DNA of 64,000 nucleotides from Hymenobacter mucosus. Lineage in GTDB: Bacteria > Bacteroidota > Bacteroidia > Cytophagales > Hymenobacteraceae. Of this stretch, positions 47,688 to 55,817 are shown piece after piece. The DNA lies in contig NZ_FZNS01000014.1 of the NCBI RefSeq assembly GCF_900188255.1, forward strand, positions 35,942 through 99,941. The letters run 5' to 3'. Made by a program: the position numbers and the translations under genes. Each line of letters starts with the position of its first letter. The stretch's first letter is position 1. Under the pieces are notes generated by a model. It saw nothing but the letters and a program-made list of their open reading frames with translations. It was not told the DNA's origin and ran no database searches.

Positions 47688-48629
47688 TTAGTCGATTACT
47701 ACGACCACCTTGCCCTTGATCTTGCCCTGGCTGGTTTCCTGGTAAGCCTGTTGGACGCTGGCCAGGTCATACACCTTTTCCACCGGGATTTGCAGTTGCT
47801 GCTCGGTCAGGGCGGCCAGGACGCGAAGGCCCGCGGCGGTGGGCTTTAGAATGAGAATCTGGTGTTTCCGGCCCGAAAACAGGTTGTGGAAAAACGCCCC
47901 GACCAGCCCCAGCGGTGAGGGCAGCATGCTGACAAACGTGGCCCGGGGTTTCATTAGCGGCCGAGCCGCTTTGAAGGCCAGCTTGTCCGATAGGTCGATG
48001 ATGACGTCGAAGCGCTGCGGCAACTGGCTGAGGCGCTGCTTGGTGTAGTCCACCACCGCATCGGCGCCTAGTTGGGTGGCGCGGAGCAGCCCCGCCGGGC
48101 CGGCTACGGCCGTTACGCGGGCGCCGCGCTGTTTGGCCAGCTGGACAGCAAACAGGCCCACGCCGCCGCTGGCACCGTTGATGAGCACCTCCTGGCCGGG
48201 GCCCACTGCCGCCAGCTGGTCGACAATCTGCAGGGCGGCCAAGCCCGTGACCGGCAGGGCCGCGGCCTGGTCAAATGAAATGTTGGCCGGCTTGGGAGCA
48301 ATGGTTGCTTCGGTAACCACCACGTACTCGGCCAGGGCTCCGCCGGTGAAGACCTCCAGAAAGCCGAATACCGCGTCGCCAGATCGGTAACCCGTGACAC
48401 CGGCGCCCACCTGGGATACGATGCCAGCAAAGTCGATACCGACGCCTTTCGGAAATGTTGAGCCCGACATAAGTTTCATCTCGCCGCGGTAAATCTTCCA
48501 ATCGAGGGGGTTGATGGAAGCGGCTTTTACCTGAATCAGCAGCTGATTCGAGGCAATGGTGGGGGTGGGCTGCTCGCGCACCGCCAGCACCTGTTCGTCG
48601 CCAAAACGGTCATACATTACTTTACGCAT
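47688..48629 (-). CDS. Zinc-independent medium-chain alcohol dehydrogenase/quinone oxidoreductase
   Basis: ATG at 48629 starts MRKVMYDRFGDEQVL, the typical beginning of the family, and gives 313 residues. The GroES-like domain (KAASINPLDWKIYRGEMKLM, GIDFAGIVSQVGAGVTGY) lacks the zinc ligands. The Rossmann domain has INGASGGVGLFAVQLAKQRG. The C terminus KVYDLASVQQAYQE is also typical. These NADPH-dependent enzymes reduce quinones or enones in the cytoplasm. It is divergent from a cupin gene; a 27-bp inverted repeat lies between them. Confidence 0.9.
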   Translation of the reverse strand: MRKVMYDRFGDEQVLAVREQPTPTIASNQLLIQVKAASINPLDWKIYRGEMKLMSGSTFPKGVGIDFAGIVSQVGAGVTGYRSGDAVFGFLEVFTGGALAEYVVVTEATIAPKPANISFDQAAALPVTGLAALQIVDQLAAVGPGQEVLINGASGGVGLFAVQLAKQRGARVTAVAGPAGLLRATQLGADAVVDYTKQRLSQLPQRFDVIIDLSDKLAFKAARPLMKPRATFVSMLPSPLGLVGAFFHNLFSGRKHQILILKPTAAGLRVLAALTEQQLQIPVEKVYDLASVQQAYQETSQGKIKGKVVVVID

Positions 48630-48746
48630 GGGGTTGCTGGGGTAAAGGAGCCGCAGGAGCCAGGTTTTGCTTTGCTGCGGCATGGGGTTGAAGAAAGTCG
48701 CTGAGCAAAGGTGCAGGGGCAACCACCGCGGCCGGTAGCGCAAAAC

Positions 48747-48808
48747 GGCGCAAAAACAGTCCGATCCGGCAGCACGACTTGGCTGCCGGATCGGACTGTT
48801 TTCGCGCC
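48747..48808. repeat. 27-bp inverted repeat in a divergent promoter region
   Basis: Arms 48747-48773 and 48782-48808 are complementary over 27 bp with one mismatch and an 8-nt loop. It is 118 nt upstream of the alcohol dehydrogenase start and 65 nt upstream of the cupin start, so it cannot be a gene-end terminator for either. It may be a regulatory structure or insertion-derived repeat. Confidence 0.6.
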
Positions 48809-48872
48809 GCTTCGGAGTGGCGAGCGTGGGTACCGGCGCCCACCTTTGCCGCACACTTTTCGCTACACGATA

Positions 48873-49373
48873 ATGGACACGCACAAATCAGCCCCCGCCA
48901 TCCTGGGCCCCCAGCAGGGCCAGACGTTGGCCGTCATGGGCAGCAACTACCGCATTCTGGCCGCTGGTAAGGATACGGCCGGTGCCTACGCGACCATCGA
49001 CATGCTGGTGCCGCCCGGCGGCGGCCCTGGTCCCCACGCCCACGCCGATATCGAGGAGACTTTCTTCATAGTAGAAGGGGAAGTGGAGGTCAAGTCCGAG
49101 TTCGGCACGTACGTAGCCACCGCCGGCTCCTTCGTGCGCATTCCGAAGGGCGGCGTGGTGCACGGCTTCAAAAACAAGAGCGACCGGCCGGCCCGGCTGC
49201 TGTGCACGGTGGTGCCGGCGGGGCTGGAAGAGTTTTTCCAGCACATAGGCCAGCCGGTAGCCGTAGGCCAGTTTCTGCCGCCGCCGGTGCTCGACCCCGA
49301 AGCTATTCAGCGCATCCAGGCCCTGGCCCGGGACTACGGGCAGCAAGTGTTTCCGCCAAACTACCTCGGCTAG
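48873..49373 (+). CDS. Cupin-domain protein
   Basis: The protein has 166 residues. The cupin motifs are clear: GPGPHAHADIEETFFIVEGE, with His and Glu metal ligands, and the second motif VVHGFKNKSD with His. A C-terminal helical part (AIQRIQALARDYGQQVFPP) follows. It is probably a cytoplasmic metal-binding enzyme or binding protein of the quercetinase-like type. It is divergent from the alcohol dehydrogenase and convergent with an AraC gene 3 nt away. Confidence 0.85.
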   Translation: MDTHKSAPAILGPQQGQTLAVMGSNYRILAAGKDTAGAYATIDMLVPPGGGPGPHAHADIEETFFIVEGEVEVKSEFGTYVATAGSFVRIPKGGVVHGFKNKSDRPARLLCTVVPAGLEEFFQHIGQPVAVGQFLPPPVLDPEAIQRIQALARDYGQQVFPPNYLG

Positions 49374-49376
49374 CGC

Positions 49377-50357
49377 CTACGACTGCGCGTAGCGCTTGGG
49401 GTTGAGGCCGTAGTGCTTCTCGAACAGCCGGCTGAAATGACTCAAGTTGGAAAAACCTAGTTCGTAGCCCACCTCGGCCACGGAGCGCTGCCCCTGCTTC
49501 AAGAGGAAAGCTGCTTCTTTCATGCGCGCCTGCTGGAAGTAGGTGTACACCGAGTTGCCGAAGGTTTGCTTGAACAGCTGCTTGAGCTTGGTTTCGCTCA
49601 TAGCCGCTTGCTGGGCCAGCTCCCGCAGCACCGGCGGCGTGCTCAGGTCGGTGAGCAGCTGCTCGTGCACCTGCAGCAGCCGCTCCGCGTCGGCGCTGTT
49701 GATGGGTTGGTGCGGAGCCGATTCACGCAGCAGCAGCTTGCGAAACACCAGGTAGAGCAATTCCTGCACTTTCACCTGGATGTAGAAATGGCTTAGCCCG
49801 TCGTGCTGGTTGACGTCGGTGATATTCTTGAGCAGCAGCTTGGCTTCGGCCGACATGCTGTCGAAGAACAAAAAGGAGCCGCCGTCGGCTGTCAGGGCGT
49901 TGAGCACCGCGTGGGGCTCGTTGCCGGCCAGCAGGGCCTTTAGCCGCGGCGTCTTGAGGGCTACCACCAGGTAATGCACGGTGTGCCGGGCTGGAAAACG
50001 GATGGTGGAGCTCAGGTCGTTGGAGGTGAGCTGCACGGCCGACTCGTCGCGCTGGGAAAACCGCACCTGCGGGTGGTCGGCGAAAGCAATGTCGAGCGGC
50101 TGCTCGTTGTTGTAAAAGAAGATGGTTATCTGGTCGCTGCTGCTACCAGCCGCCTGGCGCTGGACGACGAGGTCTTCGCGCAGCTCGTACCGGTGCACGG
50201 TGAGTTTGAAATCGACTCCGAACTGCAGCTTGCGGACGTAGCCCGAGCCCAGGTGCTCGGGTAAGGAAACCTGCCCATCGTGCACGGGCACCTGCAGGTG
50301 CTGCGCAAACTGGGTTAGAAAGTCGAAATCGGGCGTCGCAACAAAACGGAACGTCAT
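49377..50357 (-). CDS. AraC-family transcriptional regulator
   Basis: The 326-residue protein has an N-terminal beta-rich sensor domain and a complete C-terminal double HTH: PVLRELAQQAAMSETKLKQL, FKQTFGNSVYTYFQQARM, and SVAEVGYELGFSNLSHFSRL followed by FEKHYGLNPKRY. It ends 3 nt from the cupin gene, convergent with it. A long inverted repeat (50412-50464) lies in its upstream region. The likely targets are the dehydrogenase and cupin genes. Confidence 0.92.
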   Translation of the reverse strand: MTFRFVATPDFDFLTQFAQHLQVPVHDGQVSLPEHLGSGYVRKLQFGVDFKLTVHRYELREDLVVQRQAAGSSSDQITIFFYNNEQPLDIAFADHPQVRFSQRDESAVQLTSNDLSSTIRFPARHTVHYLVVALKTPRLKALLAGNEPHAVLNALTADGGSFLFFDSMSAEAKLLLKNITDVNQHDGLSHFYIQVKVQELLYLVFRKLLLRESAPHQPINSADAERLLQVHEQLLTDLSTPPVLRELAQQAAMSETKLKQLFKQTFGNSVYTYFQQARMKEAAFLLKQGQRSVAEVGYELGFSNLSHFSRLFEKHYGLNPKRYAQS

Positions 50358-50411
50358 GCCGGGTAGAGAGCTAAGCGGGTGTCAGTGGATAAGGGACGTA
50401 AGGAGAGCTGC

Positions 50412-50464
50412 GCGAAGACCTTGGCCCGGCGTTGCTGAAGGCATGCTTGGGTCGAGGTCTTCGC
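50412..50464. repeat. Inverted repeat upstream of the AraC gene
   Basis: Ten-bp perfect arms (50412-50421 with 50455-50464) extend inward by several imperfect pairs around a loop of about 20 nt. It starts 55 bp upstream of the AraC start codon. Confidence 0.4.
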
Positions 50465-50789
50465 AACAAATCAACCCAATTTTGGGTGAAACAGATGTTT
50501 CAAAATCCTGGGCCCTTTCTGAAGAAGATAATGGTGGAGGAGACGTTTTAAGAGCATGTCCAGCGCTTATACTTGACGGAAGAGTTCCAGGTAGAGCAAA
50601 GAGGAGGGAAGTCTTGGCTCGTCAAGCGGTGAGCACGAACAGTGTGTGCCGGTTACAGAGACAGATGTTGGTAGCGCTATGCGGAGTAGGAAGGATACAA
50701 AGCTTTCTAAGTAACGAACTACGTGCTTTATGCAGCCGCTAGGTTCTAAGGCACTACTCAAGAAGAGAAACAAGGTGGTATGCAGCAGG

Positions 50790-51065
50790 CACGTGTTGGC
50801 CTCGTGCAACTGCTGATTGCTAGTGGTAGGCTCCGCATTGAGAGTCTGCACTTTCCGGCGAAACTTCATCTACTCGTTCACATCGGTACCTATTCAGCCA
50901 GGCAGGTTATCTGTCTGGCTTCCGTGCATAGGAGCATAATAACGTGGTTGGCTCCGGTAGGACGTCGAAGTAGGGTTGCGCCAGCATTTGCTCTGGTGAG
51001 CAGCCGAGAATGTGCGCTAGGCATGGATTCAGCAACTCAAAGTCGTAAAGACATTATCTAATTCA
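50790..51065 (-). pseudogene. Remnant of a PAS-domain sensor kinase
   Basis: On the - strand, DFELLNPCLAHILGCSPEQM followed by LAQPYFDVLPEPTT matches the core of a PAS domain. Further along in another frame, VQTLNAEPTTSNQQLHEANT looks like the coiled-coil linker that follows PAS domains in multi-PAS kinases. Stops and a frame change separate the parts, and no start or kinase domain is present. It is a short decayed remnant. Confidence 0.45.
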
Positions 51066-51187
51066 TAAGCCCATTCGATAACCGAGCAAAGTATCACTAG
51101 GCAGCCATTGACGCCTATATCTTAGCGTTACAGAGAGGTTATTTTCAATCACTAATAGCTTTGGCTGCTAAGTGAGGCGCTGTAGCA

Positions 51188-51520
51188 TTAGTATTGAAAT
51201 ATCTCCTGTAGTCGGTCGCACACCTCCTGCGCCGTGGACTTAGATAGCACGCCCAAACGGCGTACCAGGCGAGTTTTATCGACGGAACGGATGTGGTCGA
51301 GCGCTACCTGGCCTTCCTTGCTCTGAAAGGTGCAATCCACCCGGGAGGGGTAGTCGCGCCGGGTGCTAGTCAGGGCCGCAATAGTTACGGTGCGCAGGTA
51401 GCGGTTCATCTCGTCGGGGGATAGCACCACGCAGGGGCGGGTCTTGTTGATTTCGCTGCCCTGAGTTGGGTCGAGGTTGACAAGCCATACCTCAAAGCGT
51501 TGCACAGCTACCACTGCCAT
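51188..51520 (-). CDS. mazF: MazF/PemK-family endoribonuclease toxin
   Basis: The 110-residue protein has the MazF fold: RFEVWLVNLDPTQGSEINKT at the start with the RP motif (KTRPCVVLSPDEMNRYLRTV), then VALDHIRSVDKTRLVRRLG. The family cuts mRNA at short sites and is neutralised by the adjacent antitoxin. The start overlaps the antitoxin stop by 13 nt, giving translational coupling. Confidence 0.92.
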   Translation of the reverse strand: MAVVAVQRFEVWLVNLDPTQGSEINKTRPCVVLSPDEMNRYLRTVTIAALTSTRRDYPSRVDCTFQSKEGQVALDHIRSVDKTRLVRRLGVLSKSTAQEVCDRLQEIFQY

Positions 51521-51768
51521 TCTGTTTCCTCAAAGGTCTCATCTGAGAAACCCTCCAGTAGCTCGCCCTCCGGGGCCTGGCCTTGGGCAATGGCCTGCTG
51601 AAAACGCTCGTCCCACCCTTGACGGCAGGGCTTTACTACGGGCTTGATAAGCAAGCCTTCGGGCGTGGGCTGCAAATCTACCTCACCGCTAAGGTGGTAC
51701 TGTTGCAGTAACTTCTTAGGCAGCACAATTCCCTGGGAATTGCCCACTCGAATCAGGCGCGTGTTCAT
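51508..51768 (-). CDS. mazE: MazE-type AbrB/SpoVT antitoxin
   Basis: ATG at 51768 gives 86 residues; upstream in-frame codons do not form a plausible start. The N-terminal swapped-hairpin DNA-binding domain is NTRLIRVGNSQGIVLPKKLL, then QQYHLSGEVDLQPTPEGLLI. The acidic C-terminal tail (GELLEGFSDETFEETEW) is the part that binds the toxin. It overlaps mazF by 13 nt. A near-perfect palindrome lies just upstream (51773-51803), the expected autoregulatory operator. Confidence 0.9.
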   Translation of the reverse strand: MNTRLIRVGNSQGIVLPKKLLQQYHLSGEVDLQPTPEGLLIKPVVKPCRQGWDERFQQAIAQGQAPEGELLEGFSDETFEETEWQW

Positions 51769-51772
51769 GAGC

Positions 51773-51803
51773 GTAAATGTATGTACAATGTACTTACATT
51801 TAC
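51773..51803. promoter_or_regulatory. 31-bp near-perfect palindrome, candidate MazE operator
   Basis: The palindrome has two symmetry breaks, flanking its central base. It begins 5 nt before the mazE start codon. Repeated GTA/TAC steps fit an AbrB-type dimer site overlapping the promoter. Confidence 0.6.
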
Positions 51804-51828
51804 TTAACGGTATTAGTTTAATTCTCAA

Positions 51829-52181
51829 GTTACCAGGTCGATACTGAGACAGGACCAGGCCTTAATACTAAGAATACCTTTTCGCTACCTGAACTACCGC
51901 AAGCAAAACCATACCCCGTTGCTCTAGCCCCCTCGGCTGGGGTACCCAGCGTAAATACGCTACAGTACTCCAACGCAGGCTACACGATTAGCATTGACAT
52001 CAACCTCAGCTCGCTAATTTGAAAGCTGATTTTCCGCATAGGGGAGAAACTCAACAACAAGGCACAAGTTAGCTTCTTTACCTTACGCGAGCTGCCCGAT
52101 GCGCCTTTCTTCCTAAAATCGGCATCACCAACAAGGACACTTTGAAAGCAGCTAACGGCTTGTCCTCAGAACGCTATCTTG
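51829..52181. other. Intergenic region with coding-like traces
   Basis: No intact gene. On the + strand one frame reads YTISIDINLSSLI, a stop, then FRIGEKLNNKAQVSFFTLRE, which looks like decayed coding sequence. I cannot name the family. Confidence 0.35.
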
Positions 52182-53405
52182 TTAATTATGCGGGCTCATC
52201 ACCTGCTTAAGGCGGTGGTAGATTTCTGTATTCTCGTACAAGCCTGTAAATAACTCGCTGCCATTGCCGTAGGCGAAAACGGGCACCACTACCGCTGAGT
52301 GATGGGTAGTAGTGAAGCGGCCCGATACCTTCCCTGTCTGGCTGCTGCCGCCCACTACGCTGTAGCCTCCGGTTTCGTGGTCAGCCGTGACGATTACAAG
52401 GGTTTCCCCGTTCTGGGCTGCGAACCGAAAGGCCTTGCCTACCTGCTGGTCAAAATCCAGGACTTCCTGCACATTATAAGAGGTATCATTGAAGTGGCCC
52501 GCATCGTCAATCTGCGAGCCTTCCACCATCAGGAAAAAGCCCTTTTCGTTTTTGCCCAGCAGCTCCAGGGCTTTGTCGAAACCTAACTCCATGTAGGCCG
52601 CTGTGCGAGCGGGCATGCGGGTCGGGCCGTTGTCGGCGAGCAGGGCAACGGCTTTGGGGCTGGTGAGGGCGCGGGCCTGTTGGGGGGTAGTAGCTACCTG
52701 GTAACCCTTGGCCCGCCACTGCGCCAGCAGATCTACCCGGTCCTGGCGCTGGGTAAAGAACTTCAGGCCGCCCCCGTACATAAAGTCAATGGGGGCTTCT
52801 AGGAACTTTCTGGCAATAATTTCCAGGTCCTGGCGGTTGGGGTGGTTCACGGCAAAGCAGGCGGGCGTGGCATCGGGCAGTTCACAGGCTACCACCAGGC
52901 CCGTGGATTTGCCCTGGGCGCGGGCGTCCCACATGATGGACCGAAACGAATGCCCCAACGAGTCCATGCCGATGGCGCCGTTATAGGTTTTGTGCCCCGT
53001 GGCCATGGCCGTGGCACTGGCCGCCGAGTCGGTAATCTTGCCGTACTGGTTGGCCGTGATGGAAAGCCCCGTGGCTTGGGCCTGCTGCAAATAGAGCTGA
53101 CCGCGGTTAGCAATCAGACCGCCCGTAACCTGGGCCGGGCCCATGCCGTCGCCAATTAGCAAAATGATATTCTTAAGGGGCTTGCGCGGGCCGGCGTAAG
53201 GCGTCAGGGTCGGCACAGCGTACGGTTTGCCCGGCCCGTACTCGCGCTTTTCGAGGGGTACTTCCGACGCGAGTGCTACATCGGGTTGCTGCTTGAGAGC
53301 TTCAATTACTACACTGCGAGTCGGAGTTGAAACCTGGGGGCGGGCACAGGAAACCAGACCTAGGCCACCCAGCAGCAACAGAGAAAACGGCAAGGAAGAG
53401 GACAT
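52182..53405 (-). CDS. Alkaline phosphatase, lipoprotein
   Basis: The 407-residue protein has a lipobox GLVSC (Cys20). Alkaline-phosphatase motifs are IILLIGDGMGPAQV (metal site), KITDSAASATAMATGHKT (nucleophile Ser in TDSAAS), EGSQIDDAGHFND and IVTADHETGGYSVV. Family members hydrolyse phosphate monoesters with zinc. It is translationally close to the upstream phosphoesterase gene (2 nt gap) and ends the third SusCD operon, so it probably releases phosphate from the products of the other phosphodiesterases in the periplasm or at the cell surface. Confidence 0.93.
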   Translation of the reverse strand: MSSSLPFSLLLLGGLGLVSCARPQVSTPTRSVVIEALKQQPDVALASEVPLEKREYGPGKPYAVPTLTPYAGPRKPLKNIILLIGDGMGPAQVTGGLIANRGQLYLQQAQATGLSITANQYGKITDSAASATAMATGHKTYNGAIGMDSLGHSFRSIMWDARAQGKSTGLVVACELPDATPACFAVNHPNRQDLEIIARKFLEAPIDFMYGGGLKFFTQRQDRVDLLAQWRAKGYQVATTPQQARALTSPKAVALLADNGPTRMPARTAAYMELGFDKALELLGKNEKGFFLMVEGSQIDDAGHFNDTSYNVQEVLDFDQQVGKAFRFAAQNGETLVIVTADHETGGYSVVGGSSQTGKVSGRFTTTHHSAVVVPVFAYGNGSELFTGLYENTEIYHRLKQVMSPHN

Positions 53406-53407
53406 AC

Positions 53408-54946
53408 TTAGCGCAGCGAAGAAGGGTGAACAGTGAGCACGCGGTAGGCCCGGGCATTGAGGCCGCAGGGGTCGGTGGCGCGTACTTCAATTTTATGGGT
53501 ACCCACTGGCAGGCCACTAGGCAGGCGGGCGCGCCAGAGGTGGGGACTGGGCTCGGCCTTACCCGCTAGGGCGGAGGCTTTGGCCGAAGGGTACACCCGG
53601 CGTTGCTGAAGTTGGTAGAGGCGAGCCACGTACGGGTCGGGGGTCATCACGGGGTAGGCTGGTTGCCACGCGCCGTCGTTGAGGCGAAACTCGACACGAG
53701 TTTTCGGGGAACCGGCAAACACGTTGATCATAGCTACGCTACGGGTAGAGTCGGCGGGCAAGTTCTGGGCCGGGTCCCACTCGGAATCTTCCGGCGTCCA
53801 TACGCTCATTTGGAAGGTAGCAGGGTATTGAGAGGCTTTATAAGCTAGCTGGTAGTCACTATGCTCGCCTACTTGCATCTTCCAGTAGCCCTTGGGCGCC
53901 CCACAATTCATTAGGGCCGAGGGAATCCCAAAGATGTCGTGCTCTCCCTGCCACCAGCTGCCGCAGGTTGCACCTACCACTATTTCTTGCCAGGCTGGTC
54001 CCGTCGGTTGCAGGTGGTACTCCCGCCGGTTGCGGTGCTCGTGGGCTGAGATGAACGCAACATTGGAATGCCCGGCCAGCACGCGCAGCAGATCGGCTTT
54101 ATTGACTACCTCGGCTAGGGGAATGTGCATAGCCAGCACGTGCAGTTGCTCAGGGTCGGAGTGCCGCAGGTAGTTGGTCAGGAAATTCAGCTGCTCGCTT
54201 GATATGCGGCCTTCGTACTTCTTCTGGCCCAGATAGGCCACGTCGTTGAGCACCACAAAATGCGCCTGGCCGTGTTGCAGGGCGTAGTAGGAAGGTCCAA
54301 AGTAGCGTTGATAGGTGGAGTCGGCGTAGAGAGCATCCTGTACCTCGTAGTTCTGATCGTGATTACCGAATACGGCATATACCGGCTTGCCCAGAGCCGC
54401 GAGGCTGGCCTTGGTTTTGGGGTACACGCCCAGTTCATCGAAAGTAATATCGCCCAGGGTGAGGGCAAAGGCGTAAGGGTCGTCGTAGAGCTCCTCGGTT
54501 ACTAGGTGGTTGAAGTGGTAGAGGTCGTCCTGGCTGCCAGCCTGTATATCCCCGAGCAACACCACGTCGTAGGCGTTTTTCTCCGGGGCGGGCTGAAGCG
54601 CGAAATCCGCGGTCTGGTGGGAAGCCGCAGTAGGCTGGTAGTACCAACTAGTGGGTTGCGCGGGCGCATAGTCGCGGGGCTTTACCACAAAAATCAGGCG
54701 ACCGGGCCGGGTACTCAGGCGGTAGCGGCCCTTACGGTCAGTGGGCACTATCTCGACGCCGTTGGACACCAGTACGCCGGCTACCCCAGCTTCGGAGGAC
54801 TCGCGTTGGCCGTTGCCGTTCTGGTCGGCGAAGACAGTACCAACCACGGTGTGCGGCGTGAAGCGTTGGCCATATGCCAGGTCCCGGCCGGCCATCAGCA
54901 GCCCGAACAACATAGGCAAGGCATAGCTAACGAAGCTGTTGCGCAT
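53408..54946 (-). CDS. Calcineurin-like metallophosphoesterase with N-terminal Ig-like domain
   Basis: ATG at 54946 gives 512 residues with a signal peptide (FVSYALPMLFGLLMAG). An N-terminal SdrD/Ig-like domain (VVGTVFADQNGNGQRESSEA) precedes the metallophosphoesterase: DVVLLGDIQAG, LTLGDITFDELG, AVFGNHDQNYE, and later HEHRNRREYHL. A C-terminal beta-sandwich closes the protein. This matches the phosphatases with metallophosphatase N and C domains found in the Bacteroidota. It overlaps the upstream GDPD gene by 20 nt and is followed by the alkaline phosphatase. Confidence 0.88.
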   Translation of the reverse strand: MRNSFVSYALPMLFGLLMAGRDLAYGQRFTPHTVVGTVFADQNGNGQRESSEAGVAGVLVSNGVEIVPTDRKGRYRLSTRPGRLIFVVKPRDYAPAQPTSWYYQPTAASHQTADFALQPAPEKNAYDVVLLGDIQAGSQDDLYHFNHLVTEELYDDPYAFALTLGDITFDELGVYPKTKASLAALGKPVYAVFGNHDQNYEVQDALYADSTYQRYFGPSYYALQHGQAHFVVLNDVAYLGQKKYEGRISSEQLNFLTNYLRHSDPEQLHVLAMHIPLAEVVNKADLLRVLAGHSNVAFISAHEHRNRREYHLQPTGPAWQEIVVGATCGSWWQGEHDIFGIPSALMNCGAPKGYWKMQVGEHSDYQLAYKASQYPATFQMSVWTPEDSEWDPAQNLPADSTRSVAMINVFAGSPKTRVEFRLNDGAWQPAYPVMTPDPYVARLYQLQQRRVYPSAKASALAGKAEPSPHLWRARLPSGLPVGTHKIEVRATDPCGLNARAYRVLTVHPSSLR

Positions 54947-55748
54947 CAATTACTTGCTTAAGCTCACGTAATTCATCGGCCCCAACCAGCAGACCTGGGT
55001 AGTGCAACAGCTCCCGCCACACCGCCCGCCGCTGGGCGGCGGTGCTGGCCGGCAGGTTCCAGAAACGCACTTTCTGCCCATTTTTGAGAGCTTGCTGGCT
55101 AAGCTGTTTCAAGCGGGCGGCCTCGGGGGTAGGTATTTTTCCGGTTCCATCCCAACGAAAACTCTGCTGCCAGTCGCCATTCACGGTAGGAATGCTGGCG
55201 GCCAGCTGAGGCTGTAGATCAGAAAGCTGCCCGTCCAGAAACACCAGCCGGTCCGGGTCGGCCAGCACCTCGGGGCGGGGGTAGCTGCCGGTCAGAATGA
55301 CGCGCACCCCGCCGGGCTGGGCCTGCCGAGGCGTAACGAGCAGGTCGCGGTACCGGCCTAGCACGCGCCGCAACTGCGCGTAGGTCGCCGGGCCGGCCGT
55401 TTTGAAGTCCACGAACAGCCATAGCTCTGCGGGCCGGGTGTACAGCTGGCCCGCGGCGCGCAACTGCTGCAAGGAGTCCAGGTAGAGGGTTTGCAGGGTG
55501 CGCGCTGGGTTTAGCGCGGCACGCTCGTGCCCTACCTGCAAGGTGGAGTCAACCAGGAAAATATCGGCCTCCACGCTTTTAAAGCCCAATTGCAAAGCAT
55601 CCGTTAAGGGATGGGGCCGCCAGTAGTCGTTGTGGGAGTGCCCTTGTTCCAGGGGCTGGGCCGGTTGGAAGCGGGGCGTTTGGGCCTGGGCCTTTGTAAC
55701 GGAAGCCAGCAACAGAATTGCGGCTGCGTAGCGAAACGAATTGCGCAT
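54927..55748 (-). CDS. GDPD/PI-PLC-like phosphodiesterase (AIM6-type)
   Basis: ATG at 55748 gives 273 residues with a signal peptide (NSFRYAAAILLLASVTKA). The beginning of the TIM barrel has the AIM6/GDPD-type motif GHSHNDYWRPHPLTDALQLG then FKSVEADIFLVDSTLQVGHE, with the catalytic His and metal-binding Glu/Asp. The family cleaves glycero- or inositol-phosphodiesters. It is shorter than canonical GDPD and lacks its usual C-terminal insert. It follows susD after a 69-nt gap with a hairpin and overlaps the next gene. Confidence 0.8.
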   Translation of the reverse strand: MRNSFRYAAAILLLASVTKAQAQTPRFQPAQPLEQGHSHNDYWRPHPLTDALQLGFKSVEADIFLVDSTLQVGHERAALNPARTLQTLYLDSLQQLRAAGQLYTRPAELWLFVDFKTAGPATYAQLRRVLGRYRDLLVTPRQAQPGGVRVILTGSYPRPEVLADPDRLVFLDGQLSDLQPQLAASIPTVNGDWQQSFRWDGTGKIPTPEAARLKQLSQQALKNGQKVRFWNLPASTAAQRRAVWRELLHYPGLLVGADELRELKQVIDAQQLR

Positions 55749-55761
55749 GAAAAACACGAAG

Positions 55762-55809
55762 GCCCGCCTCTTCACCCCCAACCAGCAGGCTGTGAAGTAA
55801 GAGACGGGC
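55762..55809 (-). terminator. Imperfect hairpin just after third susD
   Basis: Arms 55762-55775 and 55792-55809 form an 11-bp stem with one mismatch, a 4-nt bulge and 3 further pairs. It starts 8 nt after the susD stop on the - strand, as with the other two susD genes. Confidence 0.5.
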
Positions 55810-55817
55810 GCGAGAAA

